Assembly: GCF_000308875.1 (NCBI RefSeq)
Contig: NZ_BAGL01000120.1
Coordinates: 1-57,852, forward strand
Reading direction: 5' to 3'
DNA length: 57,852 bases
DNA from: Nocardia transvalensis NBRC 15921
GTDB lineage: Bacteria; Actinomycetota; Actinomycetes; Mycobacteriales; Mycobacteriaceae
The notes under the pieces: generated by a model
Seen by the model: the letters and a program-made list of their open reading frames with translations, nothing else
Databases searched by the model: none
What the model was told of the DNA's origin: nothing
Shown here: positions 50,932 through 57,852 of the stretch, piece by piece
Position numbering within the stretch: position 1 is the first letter of the stretch
Layout: each line of letters begins with the position of its first letter
Translations under genes and position numbers: made by a program

Positions 50932-51411
50932 TCGAGCCCCTGACGCCAGGCCGTAGGAAACCGATGGTGAGATTTGGTCTCCGGTTCACCTAACGGCTCA
51001 CTGGTAGTCCCCTGTACTGCCTTACGGCTCGAGTCTAAGGCGGCGTAGCGAGCATATGCAAGTACATCTGCAACATCGAATACGCACTCGCAGAGCGTAT
51101 TTCGAGTGCTGGTTAGTTGCTATTCGTTGCCGCCACGCCGGTCGGATTGGTTTTTTCGCCGGTGTGTCGATGTTGATCACCGTTCCGCACCTGATCTGGA
51201 TAGCGACAACGGCGCCGCCGAGCGTTCGGCGCCCGGTCGGCGGTCTGATCTTGATGTCCGGTTCCGAAGGTTTGCGGGCGTACCAGACGGTGCTTCGCAC
51301 GATCCTCGCACGGTGCGAAGGTAGCGGATTCCGGGTGCGGGGAGAAAGGCGTATCGGCGGCGATCGAGGGCATTCGCGGGCCAGAGGGGCTCCATTCGAC
51401 CAGGAGGTAGC
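50932..51411. other. Intergenic region
   Basis: These 480 bp between divergent genes contain promoter module B and, at 51293-51320, an inverted repeat (CTTCGCAC/GTGCGAAG, 12-base spacer) about 92 bp before the DUF4142 gene. Open frames in the interval lack coding features. Confidence 0.55.
51032..51071 (-). promoter_or_regulatory. Promoter/operator module B for the small gene at 50680-50931
   Basis: On the minus strand TTGCAT (51061-51056) and TAGACT (51037-51032) have an 18-base spacer. GCATATG (51052-51058) and CATCTGC (51065-51071) flank the same CAAGTA spacer as in module A, with one arm mismatch. Over about 50 bp modules A and B agree at most positions, including a 17-base identical core (ATGCAAGTACATCTGCA). 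Confidence 0.7.
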
Positions 51412-51930
51412 ATGCCCACGCTGCAAAGAACCGTGATCGCGGGTCTCTCGGCCCTGATGCTGGGCGGCGGCGCGGCCGCGGCGAACGCCGAACCCCCGCT
51501 CGCGCAATCGGACCGAGACTTCCTGATCGCCGCGCATCAGAGCAATATGACCGAGATCGCGGCGGGCGGGCGCGCCAATGCCATGTCCTCGTGCCCGGCG
51601 GTCCGGGAGCTGGCGCCGGCGCTGGTCGCCGACCACCTCCGGCTGGACGGCATGGTGACGGCGGTGGCCGACCGCTACGGGCTGATGCTGCCGGCGCTAC
51701 CTGACGCCGAACAGGTGCAGACCCTCGCGGCGATCGCGCCGAAGACCGGCCGCGATTTCGACGTGTCGTATCTGCGGGCGCAGGAGGAGGGTCATCTGGC
51801 GGCGGCGCGGAACGGCCACCGGGAACTCGACTCCGGCGTGGCGCCGGAGGCGCGGGGTGTGGCGGAACAGAGCACCCCGATCGTCGAGGAGCATCTGGCG
51901 GAGGTGCGCACGGCGCTCGACCGCTGCTGA
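51412..51930 (+). CDS. Secreted DUF4142 protein
   Basis: This 172-residue exported protein has a signal peptide (about 1-26, LSALMLGGGAAAANA). The four-helix ferritin-like DUF4142 domain shows SDRDFLIAAHQSNMTEI, VREL and VSYLRAQEEGHLAAARNG. The function is unknown; homologues occur in stress-related loci. ATG 51412 has AGGAGG 6 bases upstream. It precedes the CsbD gene by about 100 bp, which has its own sigma-F-type promoter. Confidence 0.88.
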   Translation: MPTLQRTVIAGLSALMLGGGAAAANAEPPLAQSDRDFLIAAHQSNMTEIAAGGRANAMSSCPAVRELAPALVADHLRLDGMVTAVADRYGLMLPALPDAEQVQTLAAIAPKTGRDFDVSYLRAQEEGHLAAARNGHRELDSGVAPEARGVAEQSTPIVEEHLAEVRTALDRC

Positions 51931-51962
51931 GCGGTGACCTGGATCATGTTGGTACACAACGT

Positions 51963-51987
51963 GTTTTGCCCCCGCGAGCCCGGGTAG
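51963..51987 (+). promoter_or_regulatory. Sigma-F/sigma-B-type promoter of the CsbD gene
   Basis: GTTT (51963-51966), a 15-base spacer, and GGGTAG (51982-51987) match the sigma-F/sigma-B consensus with one mismatch at the last base. It is 44 bp before the CsbD start. CsbD is a classic sigma-B stress gene in Bacillus. Confidence 0.65.
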
Positions 51988-52031
51988 GCCGAAGCTGTCA
52001 GTGATGTCGACATGCAGGAAAGGTGTGTGTC

Positions 52032-52283
52032 ATGTCAGAACAGCAGAAGCGCGGAATCCGCGAGGGCGTCGAAGGCGCCGTCGAGGGAACGAAGGGTAAG
52101 GCCAAGGAGGCCGCCGGCGCCGTTCTCGGCAACGACCAGCTCCGCGAGGAGGGCCGGATCCAGCAGGAACGGGCCGAATCCGAGCGGGAGGCCGCCAAGC
52201 ATCAGGCGCAGGCCGAGAAGGAGCGCGCCAAGGCCGATGTCCAGGAGGGGCGCCAGCGCTCCATCCAGGACGACGATTCCTGA
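52032..52283 (+). CDS. CsbD-family stress protein
   Basis: This 83-residue, highly charged, mainly helical cytoplasmic protein has EGVEGAVEGTKGKAKEAAGA and LGNDQLREEGRIQQERAESE as the CsbD-type core, and a long Lys/Glu/Ala tail. CsbD proteins accumulate in general stress and are poorly understood. ATG 52032 has AGGAAAGG 9 bases upstream. A sigma-F-type promoter precedes it and a hairpin follows. Confidence 0.88.
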   Translation: MSEQQKRGIREGVEGAVEGTKGKAKEAAGAVLGNDQLREEGRIQQERAESEREAAKHQAQAEKERAKADVQEGRQRSIQDDDS

Positions 52284-52300
52284 CCGGATCCTGGAGAGAA

Positions 52301-52329
52301 CAGTGCCCGGCAACGGTGCCGGGCCACTG
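52301..52329 (+). terminator. Hairpin after the CsbD gene
   Basis: CAGTGCCCGGCA and its partner form a 12-bp stem with one bulged C and loop ACGG (52301-52329). There is no T-run. It may end the CsbD transcript or fold over the start of the small ORF at 52303. Confidence 0.5.
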
Positions 52330-52401
52330 GTCGTGTATATCTGCCTGGAGGGCAAGATCAGTCGCCGCGGCGACCGGACCGGGCAGGACAGCACGCAGTG
52401 A
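52303..52401 (+). CDS. Possible 32-residue ORF coupled to the thioesterase gene
   Basis: GTG 52303 has GGAGAG seven bases upstream and opens 32 codons (VPGNGAGPLVVYICLEGKIS then RRGDRTGQDSTQ). Its TGA overlaps the thioesterase GTG as GTGA, the arrangement of translational coupling. No family is known, and a hairpin covers its first codons, so it may be a leader peptide or chance. Confidence 0.3.
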   Translation: MPGNGAGPLVVYICLEGKISRRGDRTGQDSTQ

Positions 52402-53240
52402 GCGAGTCATTCGGATACTTCGATCCCGAGGGCGCGGGATATACGCCGCGGCCCGTCGCGGCGAGCCAATGGTCGTCGGACCAGATCGTCGGCCCTGCCC
52501 TCTGCGGCCTGCTGGCGCGGGCGCTCGAACGCGACCAGGGCGAAGACGGATTCGTGCCCGCGCGCCTGACCGTGGATCTGTTCAAACCCGCGCGGATGCG
52601 CCCGCTGACGGTGACGACGACCCTGGTGCGCGGCGGTAAGCGCATCCGCCTCGCCGATGCCGTGGTACTCGAAGACGGTGTCCCGGCGGCGCGGGCCTCG
52701 GTGGTGTTCCTGCGGCCGTCGCAGGAGCCGCCGGGCGCGATCTGGAAGCGGGACCGGCAGCCGGTGCCGCCGCCCGCCGGACTGTCCCCGCGCCCGGACG
52801 GCCCGGATGCGCCGCTGTGGCACAGCGATGGCTCGGAGACCTGGTCGCGGCGGCCGTCGGACCACGAGAACGCCACCCGCAAGCGCAGCTGGCTCCGCCC
52901 GGTGCCGGTGATCCCGGGAGAGGAGCTGTCGCCGTTCGTGCTGGCGGCGATGGCGGGCGAGCAGACCAGTATGGTCACCAACTGGTCGGATGCCGGGGTC
53001 GGATTCATCAATACCGATCTCACCCTGGCCCTCTCGCGCATGCCGATCGGTCCGGACGTCGGTCTCGAGGCCGACAATCACCTCAGCGAGGACGGGATCG
53101 CGGTCGGCGCGGCGACGCTGTTCGACCGGCACGGCGCCTTCGGCAGCGCCCTGATCACGGCCGTGGCCAACGCCGCGCGCCAGATCACCGCGAGCCACCT
53201 CGACGGTGTGATCGCGGCAGCCGGCGAGCGGGCGCTGTGA
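52398..53240 (+). CDS. Acyl-CoA thioesterase domain protein (TesB-like double hotdog)
   Basis: This 280-residue cytoplasmic protein has a first hotdog domain (PVAASQWSSDQIVGPALCGL, LTVDLFKPARMRPLTVTTTL) and a second (GFINTDLTLALSRMPIGPDV, LFDRHGAFGSALITAVANA). Such proteins hydrolyse acyl-CoA thioesters or are inactive relatives. GTG 52398 is the start, overlapping the stop of a short upstream ORF. It converges on the kinase-like gene at 53248. Confidence 0.85.
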   Translation: MSESFGYFDPEGAGYTPRPVAASQWSSDQIVGPALCGLLARALERDQGEDGFVPARLTVDLFKPARMRPLTVTTTLVRGGKRIRLADAVVLEDGVPAARASVVFLRPSQEPPGAIWKRDRQPVPPPAGLSPRPDGPDAPLWHSDGSETWSRRPSDHENATRKRSWLRPVPVIPGEELSPFVLAAMAGEQTSMVTNWSDAGVGFINTDLTLALSRMPIGPDVGLEADNHLSEDGIAVGAATLFDRHGAFGSALITAVANAARQITASHLDGVIAAAGERAL

Positions 53241-53247
53241 GCGTGCC

Positions 53248-54084
53248 TCACCGCCGCGCGCGGTAGGCGGCCCACCGCCGGGCCGCGTCGCGCAGGCCGA
53301 TGGTCCAGACATTGGGATTGCGCCCTGCCGTGGCGGTCCATTCGGCGGCCAGCGCGGTGGCGAAGACCCGCAGGTCCTGGTCGTCCGCGCGGTGCCAGGC
53401 CGGGACTCGGGCGGCCCAGCGCTCGGCCGCCGCCGGTTCGTGACCGGCGAAGACGAGCCAGACGATCCAGCAGCCGGGATCGATCCAGGAGGCGCCGCGG
53501 GTGGCCCACGGCCAGTCCACCAGTCGTGCGCCGGTGTCGGTCATGATCACGTTGCTGTAGTTCCAGTCGGTGTGCAGCAGGGTTTCGCCGGCGAATCGGG
53601 CGCCCTCGGCGTGATCGCGGAGGTAGGCGCCCCAGCGCACCTCGGCGTCCTTGAGTTCGAGGTCCGGGGGACAGGCCAGGCGGCCGAGGGCGGCCATCGC
53701 GGCGGCGGCCGCGGCGAGGTCGCCGGCGATCCGGTAATCGGCGAAACGCCCTGGGACATACTCGAATCCGAGTAGATCCCACCCCGCGGCGGCGATCTGC
53801 CAGCGCAGCCGCGGCCCGATCGGGACGACGTGCGGGCCGAGGACGGCCTCGCGGTGCTGGGTCCAGACCTCGGGGTCGTCGATGCGCATCCCTTTGACGA
53901 AGATCCGCCCCTCGGCGGTCTCGATCACCGTCGCGAGATGGCTGCTGAACCCGGCGATGACCGACTCCGCGCGCAGGACGGGGCCGGTGAGATTCTCGAC
54001 CGCGGCACGCGTGGCGGCGGGCAGCTCCTCCCAGCTGCGCCGCTGTGCGGACGTCTGCGCCCGATCGACTGTCACCCCGAACAT
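53248..54084 (-). CDS. Aminoglycoside-phosphotransferase-like kinase
   Basis: This 278-residue cytoplasmic kinase-fold protein has ATP lysine Lys64 (IFVKGMR), catalytic loop LLHTDWNYSNVI with Asp173 and Asn178, and metal Asp190 in RLVDWPWA. The catalytic set is complete. Many APH-fold proteins phosphorylate small metabolites other than antibiotics, so drug resistance should not be assumed. ATG 54084 is the start. It is convergent with the thioesterase gene. Confidence 0.85.
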   Translation of the reverse strand: MFGVTVDRAQTSAQRRSWEELPAATRAAVENLTGPVLRAESVIAGFSSHLATVIETAEGRIFVKGMRIDDPEVWTQHREAVLGPHVVPIGPRLRWQIAAAGWDLLGFEYVPGRFADYRIAGDLAAAAAAMAALGRLACPPDLELKDAEVRWGAYLRDHAEGARFAGETLLHTDWNYSNVIMTDTGARLVDWPWATRGASWIDPGCWIVWLVFAGHEPAAAERWAARVPAWHRADDQDLRVFATALAAEWTATAGRNPNVWTIGLRDAARRWAAYRARR

Positions 54085-54468
54085 CTACCGCGAAACGACC
54101 ACGCTAGCAAGCGAACTCGGGCGCCGATGGCGATTGTCTCCGGTGTTCGTGCAGGTGTGTGTGCAGGCCGGTGCGCCGGCGTGGGTCGAAGAGTGCGAAA
54201 AGGCAAGTGCACCAAGGGATTTCGGCGAGTCCCGAGGCTCCGGTGGCGCCCGGCGGCCGGGCGGTCCCCATCCGGGCCCTTGATGACAACGGCTCGCCGG
54301 CGTGGCAGACTGTATCCAGGTTGAGACTACAGCCGACCCCGGCTCGAACACGGAGTTTCTCGCGAGCCGGTCGACGGTTCGTAGAGAGTACCGTTCGTCG
54401 TCCGGCCTCCTTCGGTAGGAGCTTCGCGCTCAGAGCTGGTAATTGCCTAGTGCACGGGAGGCTCTGAT
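54085..54468. other. Intergenic region between APH-like and STAS genes
   Basis: These 384 bp contain the divergent promoters. No convincing gene, long palindrome or sigma-F motif was seen. Confidence 0.5.
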
Positions 54469-54861
54469 ATGTCCGCGATTGCCGTTATGCAGCGTCCGAT
54501 CGATGCGGTTCCTGCGGCCGAGTGGCCGCCGCCCGCACCGGTCCGCGACTGGCGCCGGCGCTGCACGATCGTCCGCGTCGAGGGCGAATTGGATGCCGCC
54601 ATGGCGGGAGTGTTCCGCCAGGCGCTCGGCCGGGCCGTCGCCGCGAGTTCTCGCGCCGTGGTTCTCGACCTGCGCCACACCCGCTTTCTGGGCATCGGAT
54701 CGAGCCGCCTGCTCGCCGAGGCCAAGTGCCTGGCCGGTGAGACCGGTGTCGACCTGCGCGTCGTGGCCGGCGGTCCCGAGGTCGAGCGCGTGCTGACGAT
54801 CACGGGCGTGCGGCCGCTGTTCCGCTGGTACGACACCGTTCAGGACGCGCTGGACGCCTGA
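54469..54861 (+). CDS. STAS-domain anti-sigma-factor antagonist
   Basis: This 130-residue protein has an N-terminal tail of about 30 residues and a STAS domain: IVRVEGELDAAMAGVFRQAL, VVLDLRHTRFLGIGSSRLLA and the last strand LRVVAGGP. The Ser-Ser in GIGSSRLL lies where the phosphorylatable serine of SpoIIAA/RsbV proteins is found. Unphosphorylated, it would bind the RsbW-like protein encoded at 55227 and free sigma-F. ATG 54469 has GGGAGG upstream. Confidence 0.88.
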   Translation: MSAIAVMQRPIDAVPAAEWPPPAPVRDWRRRCTIVRVEGELDAAMAGVFRQALGRAVAASSRAVVLDLRHTRFLGIGSSRLLAEAKCLAGETGVDLRVVAGGPEVERVLTITGVRPLFRWYDTVQDALDA

Positions 54862-55042
54862 TTCCGCTCCGAATTCCCGCCGCGGCGAACCCGGTTCGCC
54901 GCGGCGTTCCTGCTCGCCATCGGCACGGATACCAGCTGGGAACGCCGAACCCTGCTGCAGCGGCACCGCATCGTCGACACCGCGGGGGCATGTGCGGGGA
55001 GATGACCGCGCTGGGTGGCTGGAGTGCGGACCCGCGGCGCGG

Positions 55043-55067
55043 GTTTCACGCCTCCGACATCGGGTAT
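55043..55067 (+). promoter_or_regulatory. Sigma-F/sigma-B-type promoter of rsbW-sigF
   Basis: GTTT (55043-55046), a 15-base spacer, and GGGTAT (55062-55067) match the consensus perfectly. It lies 160 bp before the anti-sigma gene and implies positive autoregulation of the operon, as in mycobacterial usfX-sigF. Confidence 0.75.
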
Positions 55068-55226
55068 GTGCGCATTAACGCGGACGACCGGCACAATTGC
55101 GGGTCGGCTCCCTCCGAGGGGCCAGGCCGATGGGTCGAACGTGGTCCCGACGTCGACCGCCGGCGCGACGGCCCGCGAGACCCGGCCGACCTGACTTTGT
55201 GGGAGGAGAGGAAAAGGTTGTCGTCG

Positions 55227-55658
55227 ATGAACGAATGGGCTGCGGGGTCCCCGGTGCGAACATCCTCGGTGGGTGTTCGGGTGCCGGCGGACCTGAGCCA
55301 GCTCACCATGTTGCGCGCGCTGGCCGAGACGGTCGCGCTGATCGCCGATTTCGCGCTGGACGAGGTCACCGATATCCGGGTGGCGCTGGACGAGATCGCC
55401 ACCGCCCTCATCGCGGCGGCCGTGCCCGGCTCCGAGCTCGACTGCGACTTCGGGTACGACGACGGCGCGATGACCGTCCGGGTGGCCGCTGTCGCCGACG
55501 TCGAGGACGCCCTGGACGAGGACGGGTTCGGCTGGCACGTACTGCGGACCATCACCCGAACGCTCGAGGCACGGACCGAGGCGTTCGACGCCGCGCGCCG
55601 GGGTTACCCGGTCACCGTCGAATTCTGCCGGGCCCGAGGTGGGGCCGATGACGGATGA
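55227..55658 (+). CDS. RsbW/UsfX-like anti-sigma factor (HATPase kinase)
   Basis: This 143-residue protein has a GHKL ATPase fold: LDEIATALIAAAV is the N-box-like helix and DEDGFGWHVLRTITRTLEA the G-box region. It should hold sigma-F inactive and phosphorylate its STAS antagonist. ATG 55227 is chosen; TTG 55218 is better spaced from GGAGGAGAGG (55202-55211) and may be the true start. The stop overlaps the sigma-F start by 11 bp, so equal amounts of the two are made. Confidence 0.88.
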   Translation: MNEWAAGSPVRTSSVGVRVPADLSQLTMLRALAETVALIADFALDEVTDIRVALDEIATALIAAAVPGSELDCDFGYDDGAMTVRVAAVADVEDALDEDGFGWHVLRTITRTLEARTEAFDAARRGYPVTVEFCRARGGADDG

Positions 55659-56445
55659 GCGCGGACGGCGCCACCGCGGAAGCGACAGCTACGACGACAT
55701 AGAACCGGAATTCGCGGCACTGGCCGCGCTCGATCCGGCCGACGCCGAGCGAGAGGCGTTGCGGGAGAAGATCATCGGGCTGTGCCTGCCGCTGGCCGAT
55801 CACATCGCCCGCCGATTCTCCGGCCGCGGTGAGAACTTCGACGATCTGCTGCAGGTGGCCCGGGTGGGCCTGGTCCAGGCGGTGGACCGCTTCGACGTCA
55901 CGAAGGGGTCGTCGTTCCTGTCCTTCGCGGTGCCGACGATCATGGGGGAGGTGCGCCGGCACTTCCGCGACAACACCTGGGCGGTGCGAGTTCCCCGGCG
56001 CACCAAGGAGATTCAGCAATCCGTGCGGACCACCGTGGACGAGATCGCGCAACGGACGGGCCGGTTGCCCAAGGCCCGCGAGATCGCCGCGGCCCTGGAG
56101 ATCGACCTCGTCGAGGTGACCCAGGCGCTGATCGCGGGCAACGCCTACCAGACTTCCTCGCTCGAGGCCGCCACCGGCGGGGACGAGGGCCAGAACGCCC
56201 CGCTGTCACTGCGCGAGGCGCTCGGGGAGGAGGAACCGGAATACGAGCGCGTCGACGAGTACCTGGCCGTCGAACCGCTGATCGCGGAGCTGCCCGAGCG
56301 GGAGCGCCGGATTCTGATCATGCGGTTCTTCGAGGGCAGGACCCAGACTCAGATCGCCGACGCGCTCGGCGTCTCCCAGATGCACGTCTCCCGCATTCTC
56401 ACCCGTACGCTGACCTGGCTCCGGGAAGAGGCGCTGCGCGACTGA
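55648..56445 (+). CDS. sigF: RNA polymerase sigma factor, SigF/SigB family
   Basis: This 265-residue alternative sigma factor has region 2 (LADHIARRFSGRGENFDDLL, GLVQAVDRFDVTKGSSFLSF, VRRHFRDNTWAVRVPR), region 3 (RTGRLPKAREIAAAL) and region 4 helix-turn-helix (RTQTQIADALGVSQMHVSRI). Length and motifs fit the general-stress SigF/SigB group. ATG 55648 has GAGGTGGGG upstream. Sites for it are seen before dps, csbD and its own operon. The C-terminal 47 bp overlap the convergent Pro-rich gene. Confidence 0.93.
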   Translation: MTDERGRRHRGSDSYDDIEPEFAALAALDPADAEREALREKIIGLCLPLADHIARRFSGRGENFDDLLQVARVGLVQAVDRFDVTKGSSFLSFAVPTIMGEVRRHFRDNTWAVRVPRRTKEIQQSVRTTVDEIAQRTGRLPKAREIAAALEIDLVEVTQALIAGNAYQTSSLEAATGGDEGQNAPLSLREALGEEEPEYERVDEYLAVEPLIAELPERERRILIMRFFEGRTQTQIADALGVSQMHVSRILTRTLTWLREEALRD

Positions 56446-56881
56446 CCGGCGGTGTGGGCGGGATCGGGTCGTAGGGGTCCGGCGGTCGATCCGGCGACGG
56501 GTTCGGGCCCGGCGGCACGGGGTGCGGCACCGGTCCCGGCAGCGGCGGTTGCGGTTCCGGCCCGGGCGGTTGCGGAGTCGGCCCGGGCGGTCGCGGCTCG
56601 GGATCCGGCAGCGGTGGTTGCGGATTCGGATTCGGCCGCGGTGGTTCGGGATTCGGGTCGGGGCGCGGGGGCTGGGGGTCCGGCGTCGGCGGGCCGGGGT
56701 TCGGGACCGGATCGGGGTATCCGGAAGCCGGAATGGGGCCCTGTGGCCCGTTGTCGGCGATCGGATCCTGCGGCCGCGCGTCGGGGACCGCCGCCACCGC
56801 GTCGTAATCGGGCAACGCGTCGATGCCGGCGACGAAACGCGTGTCCCGGCGGGAATCGTCCGTAGTGCTTCCCCTGTCCAT
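56399..56881 (-). CDS. Proline-rich repetitive protein
   Basis: This 160-residue protein has an N-terminal 45 residues of ordinary composition (DRGSTTDDSRRDTRFVAGID) and then about 100 residues of P-x-P repeats such as PDPEPRPPGPTPQPPGPEPQ. It has no signal peptide or helix. ATG 56881 has GAGGAGG 9 bases upstream, which supports real translation. Its 3' end overlaps sigF by 47 bp convergently. The segment is probably extended and may be a spacer or binding tract; no family is assigned. Confidence 0.65.
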   Translation of the reverse strand: MDRGSTTDDSRRDTRFVAGIDALPDYDAVAAVPDARPQDPIADNGPQGPIPASGYPDPVPNPGPPTPDPQPPRPDPNPEPPRPNPNPQPPLPDPEPRPPGPTPQPPGPEPQPPLPGPVPHPVPPGPNPSPDRPPDPYDPIPPTPPVSRAAPLPGARSAYG

Positions 56882-57162
56882 CTCATTTCCTCCTCAACGG
56901 TGTCGAGAGGCGGTACGGCGGCGTCCTCGGTGTCGCTCCTGCCGCCCGATGTGGGGCGTGTACCCGGCAATCGCCCGCGCAATCATCGGCCGTCCCGAGG
57001 TCGCCGTGAGGGGCGAATTGTGCCGGTTCCCAAGGTATTCCGAGGATCGCCTATGAGAAGGTCCAGAGCGGGGCGCTTCGCCGGGCCGACGTACCGGTCG
57101 GCCCGTACGGTGAATCCATGCAGCGTGGCACACGCTGCTCGTGAACATCGTTGTTCCGATCG

Positions 57163-57212
57163 TGCGCTCGCCGACTCAGCCAACCCGCCGAACACCCTGG
57201 TCGGCGAGCGCA
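57163..57212. repeat. 13-bp perfect inverted repeat
   Basis: TGCGCTCGCCGAC (57163-57175) and GTCGGCGAGCGCA (57200-57212) are exact reverse complements with a 24-base spacer. There is no T-run on either side. Its role is unknown; it could be a hairpin in an untranslated RNA or a remnant of a mobile-element end. Confidence 0.6.
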
Positions 57213-57298
57213 TACCGCCGCGATACGTGGTCGCGTCGAGCAGGGACCCCAACGACTCCCTCCTGCTCGGACCCCAGCGCCACCGCGGGCGGCGGTGC

Positions 57299-57338
57299 GC
57301 CCACCGGACGGATACCGCTCGTCATCCGTCCGGTGGGC
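57299..57338 (-). terminator. Terminator hairpin downstream of the PucR-type gene
   Basis: GCCCACCGGACGGAT (57299-57313) and ATCCGTCCGGTGGGC (57324-57338) pair exactly around a 10-base loop. It lies 40 bp beyond the stop of the minus-strand regulator. Confidence 0.75.
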
Positions 57339-57377
57339 ACCCTCTTCTTCTCGATCTCCTGACTCCTCCGCCGCCGG

Positions 57378-57852
57378 TCACGCGGCGCGGTACGAGCGTG
57401 CGACGAGTGCGGAGCGGAGGTACCAGAGGCCGCTGGCTTGGGTGGGGTCGAAGCCGGTGAGTTGGCCGATGCGTTTGAGGCGGTAGTCGACGGTGTTGGT
57501 GTGGACGTGGAGGAGTCGGGCGGTGCGTTGGCGGTTGAGGTTGTGGGCGATGTGGGTTTGGAGGGTGTCGAGGAGTTCGGGGTGGTGGTCGAGGGGGTCG
57601 AGGAGGCTGCCGAGGTATTCGCGGCCGGGTCCGGGGCGGGTGAGTTGGTATTCGAGGGCGAGGTCGTCGAAGCGGTAGAGGGCGGGTTCGCTGTGGAGGC
57701 GGGCGACCATGTCGAGGAGTTGGTGGGCTTGGTCGGCGGCGGTGGGGATGGTGTCGGTTCCGGTGGTGACGATGGTGGCGGTGATGGGGACGCGGGCGGC
57801 GGTGGAGAGGTGGGTGGTGAGGGTGTCGAGGTCGGTGGGGGTGTGGTGGTGG
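57378..57852 (-). CDS. PucR-family transcriptional regulator, C-terminal part
   Basis: The gene continues past the window end; about 158 codons are visible. The last ~65 residues carry the CdaR/PucR-type helix-turn-helix (LQTHIAHNLNRQRTARLLHV, HTNTVDYRLKRIGQLTGFDP). The preceding ~90 residues resemble the GGDEF-like CdaR domain. Codons almost always end in C (ACC, CTC, CAC, GCC) and nearly avoid G-ending forms, unlike other genes here, so the plus strand is strikingly G/T-rich. This suggests a recent arrival or special codon selection. Confidence 0.85.
   Translation of the reverse strand, partial: HHHTPTDLDTLTTHLSTAARVPITATIVTTGTDTIPTAADQAHQLLDMVARLHSEPALYRFDDLALEYQLTRPGPGREYLGSLLDPLDHHPELLDTLQTHIAHNLNRQRTARLLHVHTNTVDYRLKRIGQLTGFDPTQASGLWYLRSALVARSYRAA

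Larger units (their letters stand above)
56882..57377. other. Intergenic region with two long hairpins
   Basis: These 496 bp contain no gene I can support. They hold the inverted repeats at 57163-57212 and 57299-57338 and the promoter of the Pro-rich gene. Confidence 0.55.

Noticed and set aside
51056..51436. 126-codon plus-strand frame between module B and DUF4142
   Set aside because: It has no recognisable domain, begins inside the promoter module and overlaps the DUF4142 start; coding potential is not convincing.
53248..54084. Aminoglycoside resistance gene
   Set aside because: The kinase fold is complete, but sequence alone does not place it with known resistance enzymes; metabolite kinase is equally likely.
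54085..54351. 88-codon minus-strand frame upstream of the APH-like gene
   Set aside because: Low-complexity Ser/Thr/Arg composition typical of a shadow frame and no ribosome site.

Overview
The window is a high-GC actinobacterial chromosome segment, most likely from Nocardia or a close mycolate-forming relative. This rests on its codon bias, its F420-dependent enzymes, the DUF397/XRE-DUF5753 regulators, a sigma-F/RsbW stress locus and a DUF8176 protein. It holds about 57 supportable genes, one tRNA, several relics, and many perfect inverted repeats that act as operators or terminators. No CRISPR array, intact IS element or rRNA is visible.

Region 1 (1-14.9 kb) is mixed chromosomal content. 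It has the tail of a dihydrofolate-reductase-family gene, an AraC regulator, a Tat-exported GH76 enzyme, a two-component system co-oriented with a DUF4173 membrane protein, and a DMT permease. The most unusual locus follows: a membrane-tethered caspase-like protease with an extracytoplasmic DUF2690-like domain (7002-8459, minus), divergent from a stand-alone membrane-anchored paralogue of that outer domain (8579-9058, plus). An LLM oxidoreductase, a Nudix hydrolase, MerR/TipAS and AraC regulators, a small membrane protein and an iron-sulfur protein complete the region.

Region 2 (14.9-27.5 kb) looks like a small specialised-metabolite locus on a decayed genomic island. It has an FAAL-PCP-condensation enzyme, a DhnA/ADH-synthase-type aldolase, a fusion of a chorismate-lyase-like domain to a type II DAHP synthase, a secreted TTHB210-like protein and a Moco-sulfurase-like PLP enzyme. 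It ends in an ABC-exporter fragment joined in frame to the tail of a serine integrase, beside tRNA-Pro(GGG).

Region 3 (27.6-48.7 kb) carries a DUF8176 protein, a GH3 glycosidase, a Tat-exported ceramidase whose last 48 bp are tandemly triplicated, and two alpha/beta hydrolases around a TetR gene with a double operator. It continues with an F420-type nitroreductase homologue, an XRE-DUF5753 regulator, a DoxX protein with a long 11-residue-repeat tail, universal stress protein, gluconokinase, a MarR/MFS efflux pair with two operators, Dps, an amino-acid permease, TetR/DUF418 and a methyltransferase.

Region 4 (48.7-57.9 kb) contains a DUF397 plus XRE-DUF5753 pair. It is flanked by two small minus-strand genes that share the same promoter/operator module. 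A stress locus follows: DUF4142, CsbD, thioesterase, APH-like kinase, STAS antagonist, RsbW-like anti-sigma factor and sigma-F. Matches to the sigma-F/sigma-B consensus (GTTT-N14/15-GGGTA) lie upstream of dps, csbD and rsbW-sigF, which suggests a local stress regulon. The window ends inside a PucR-type regulator with markedly different codon use.
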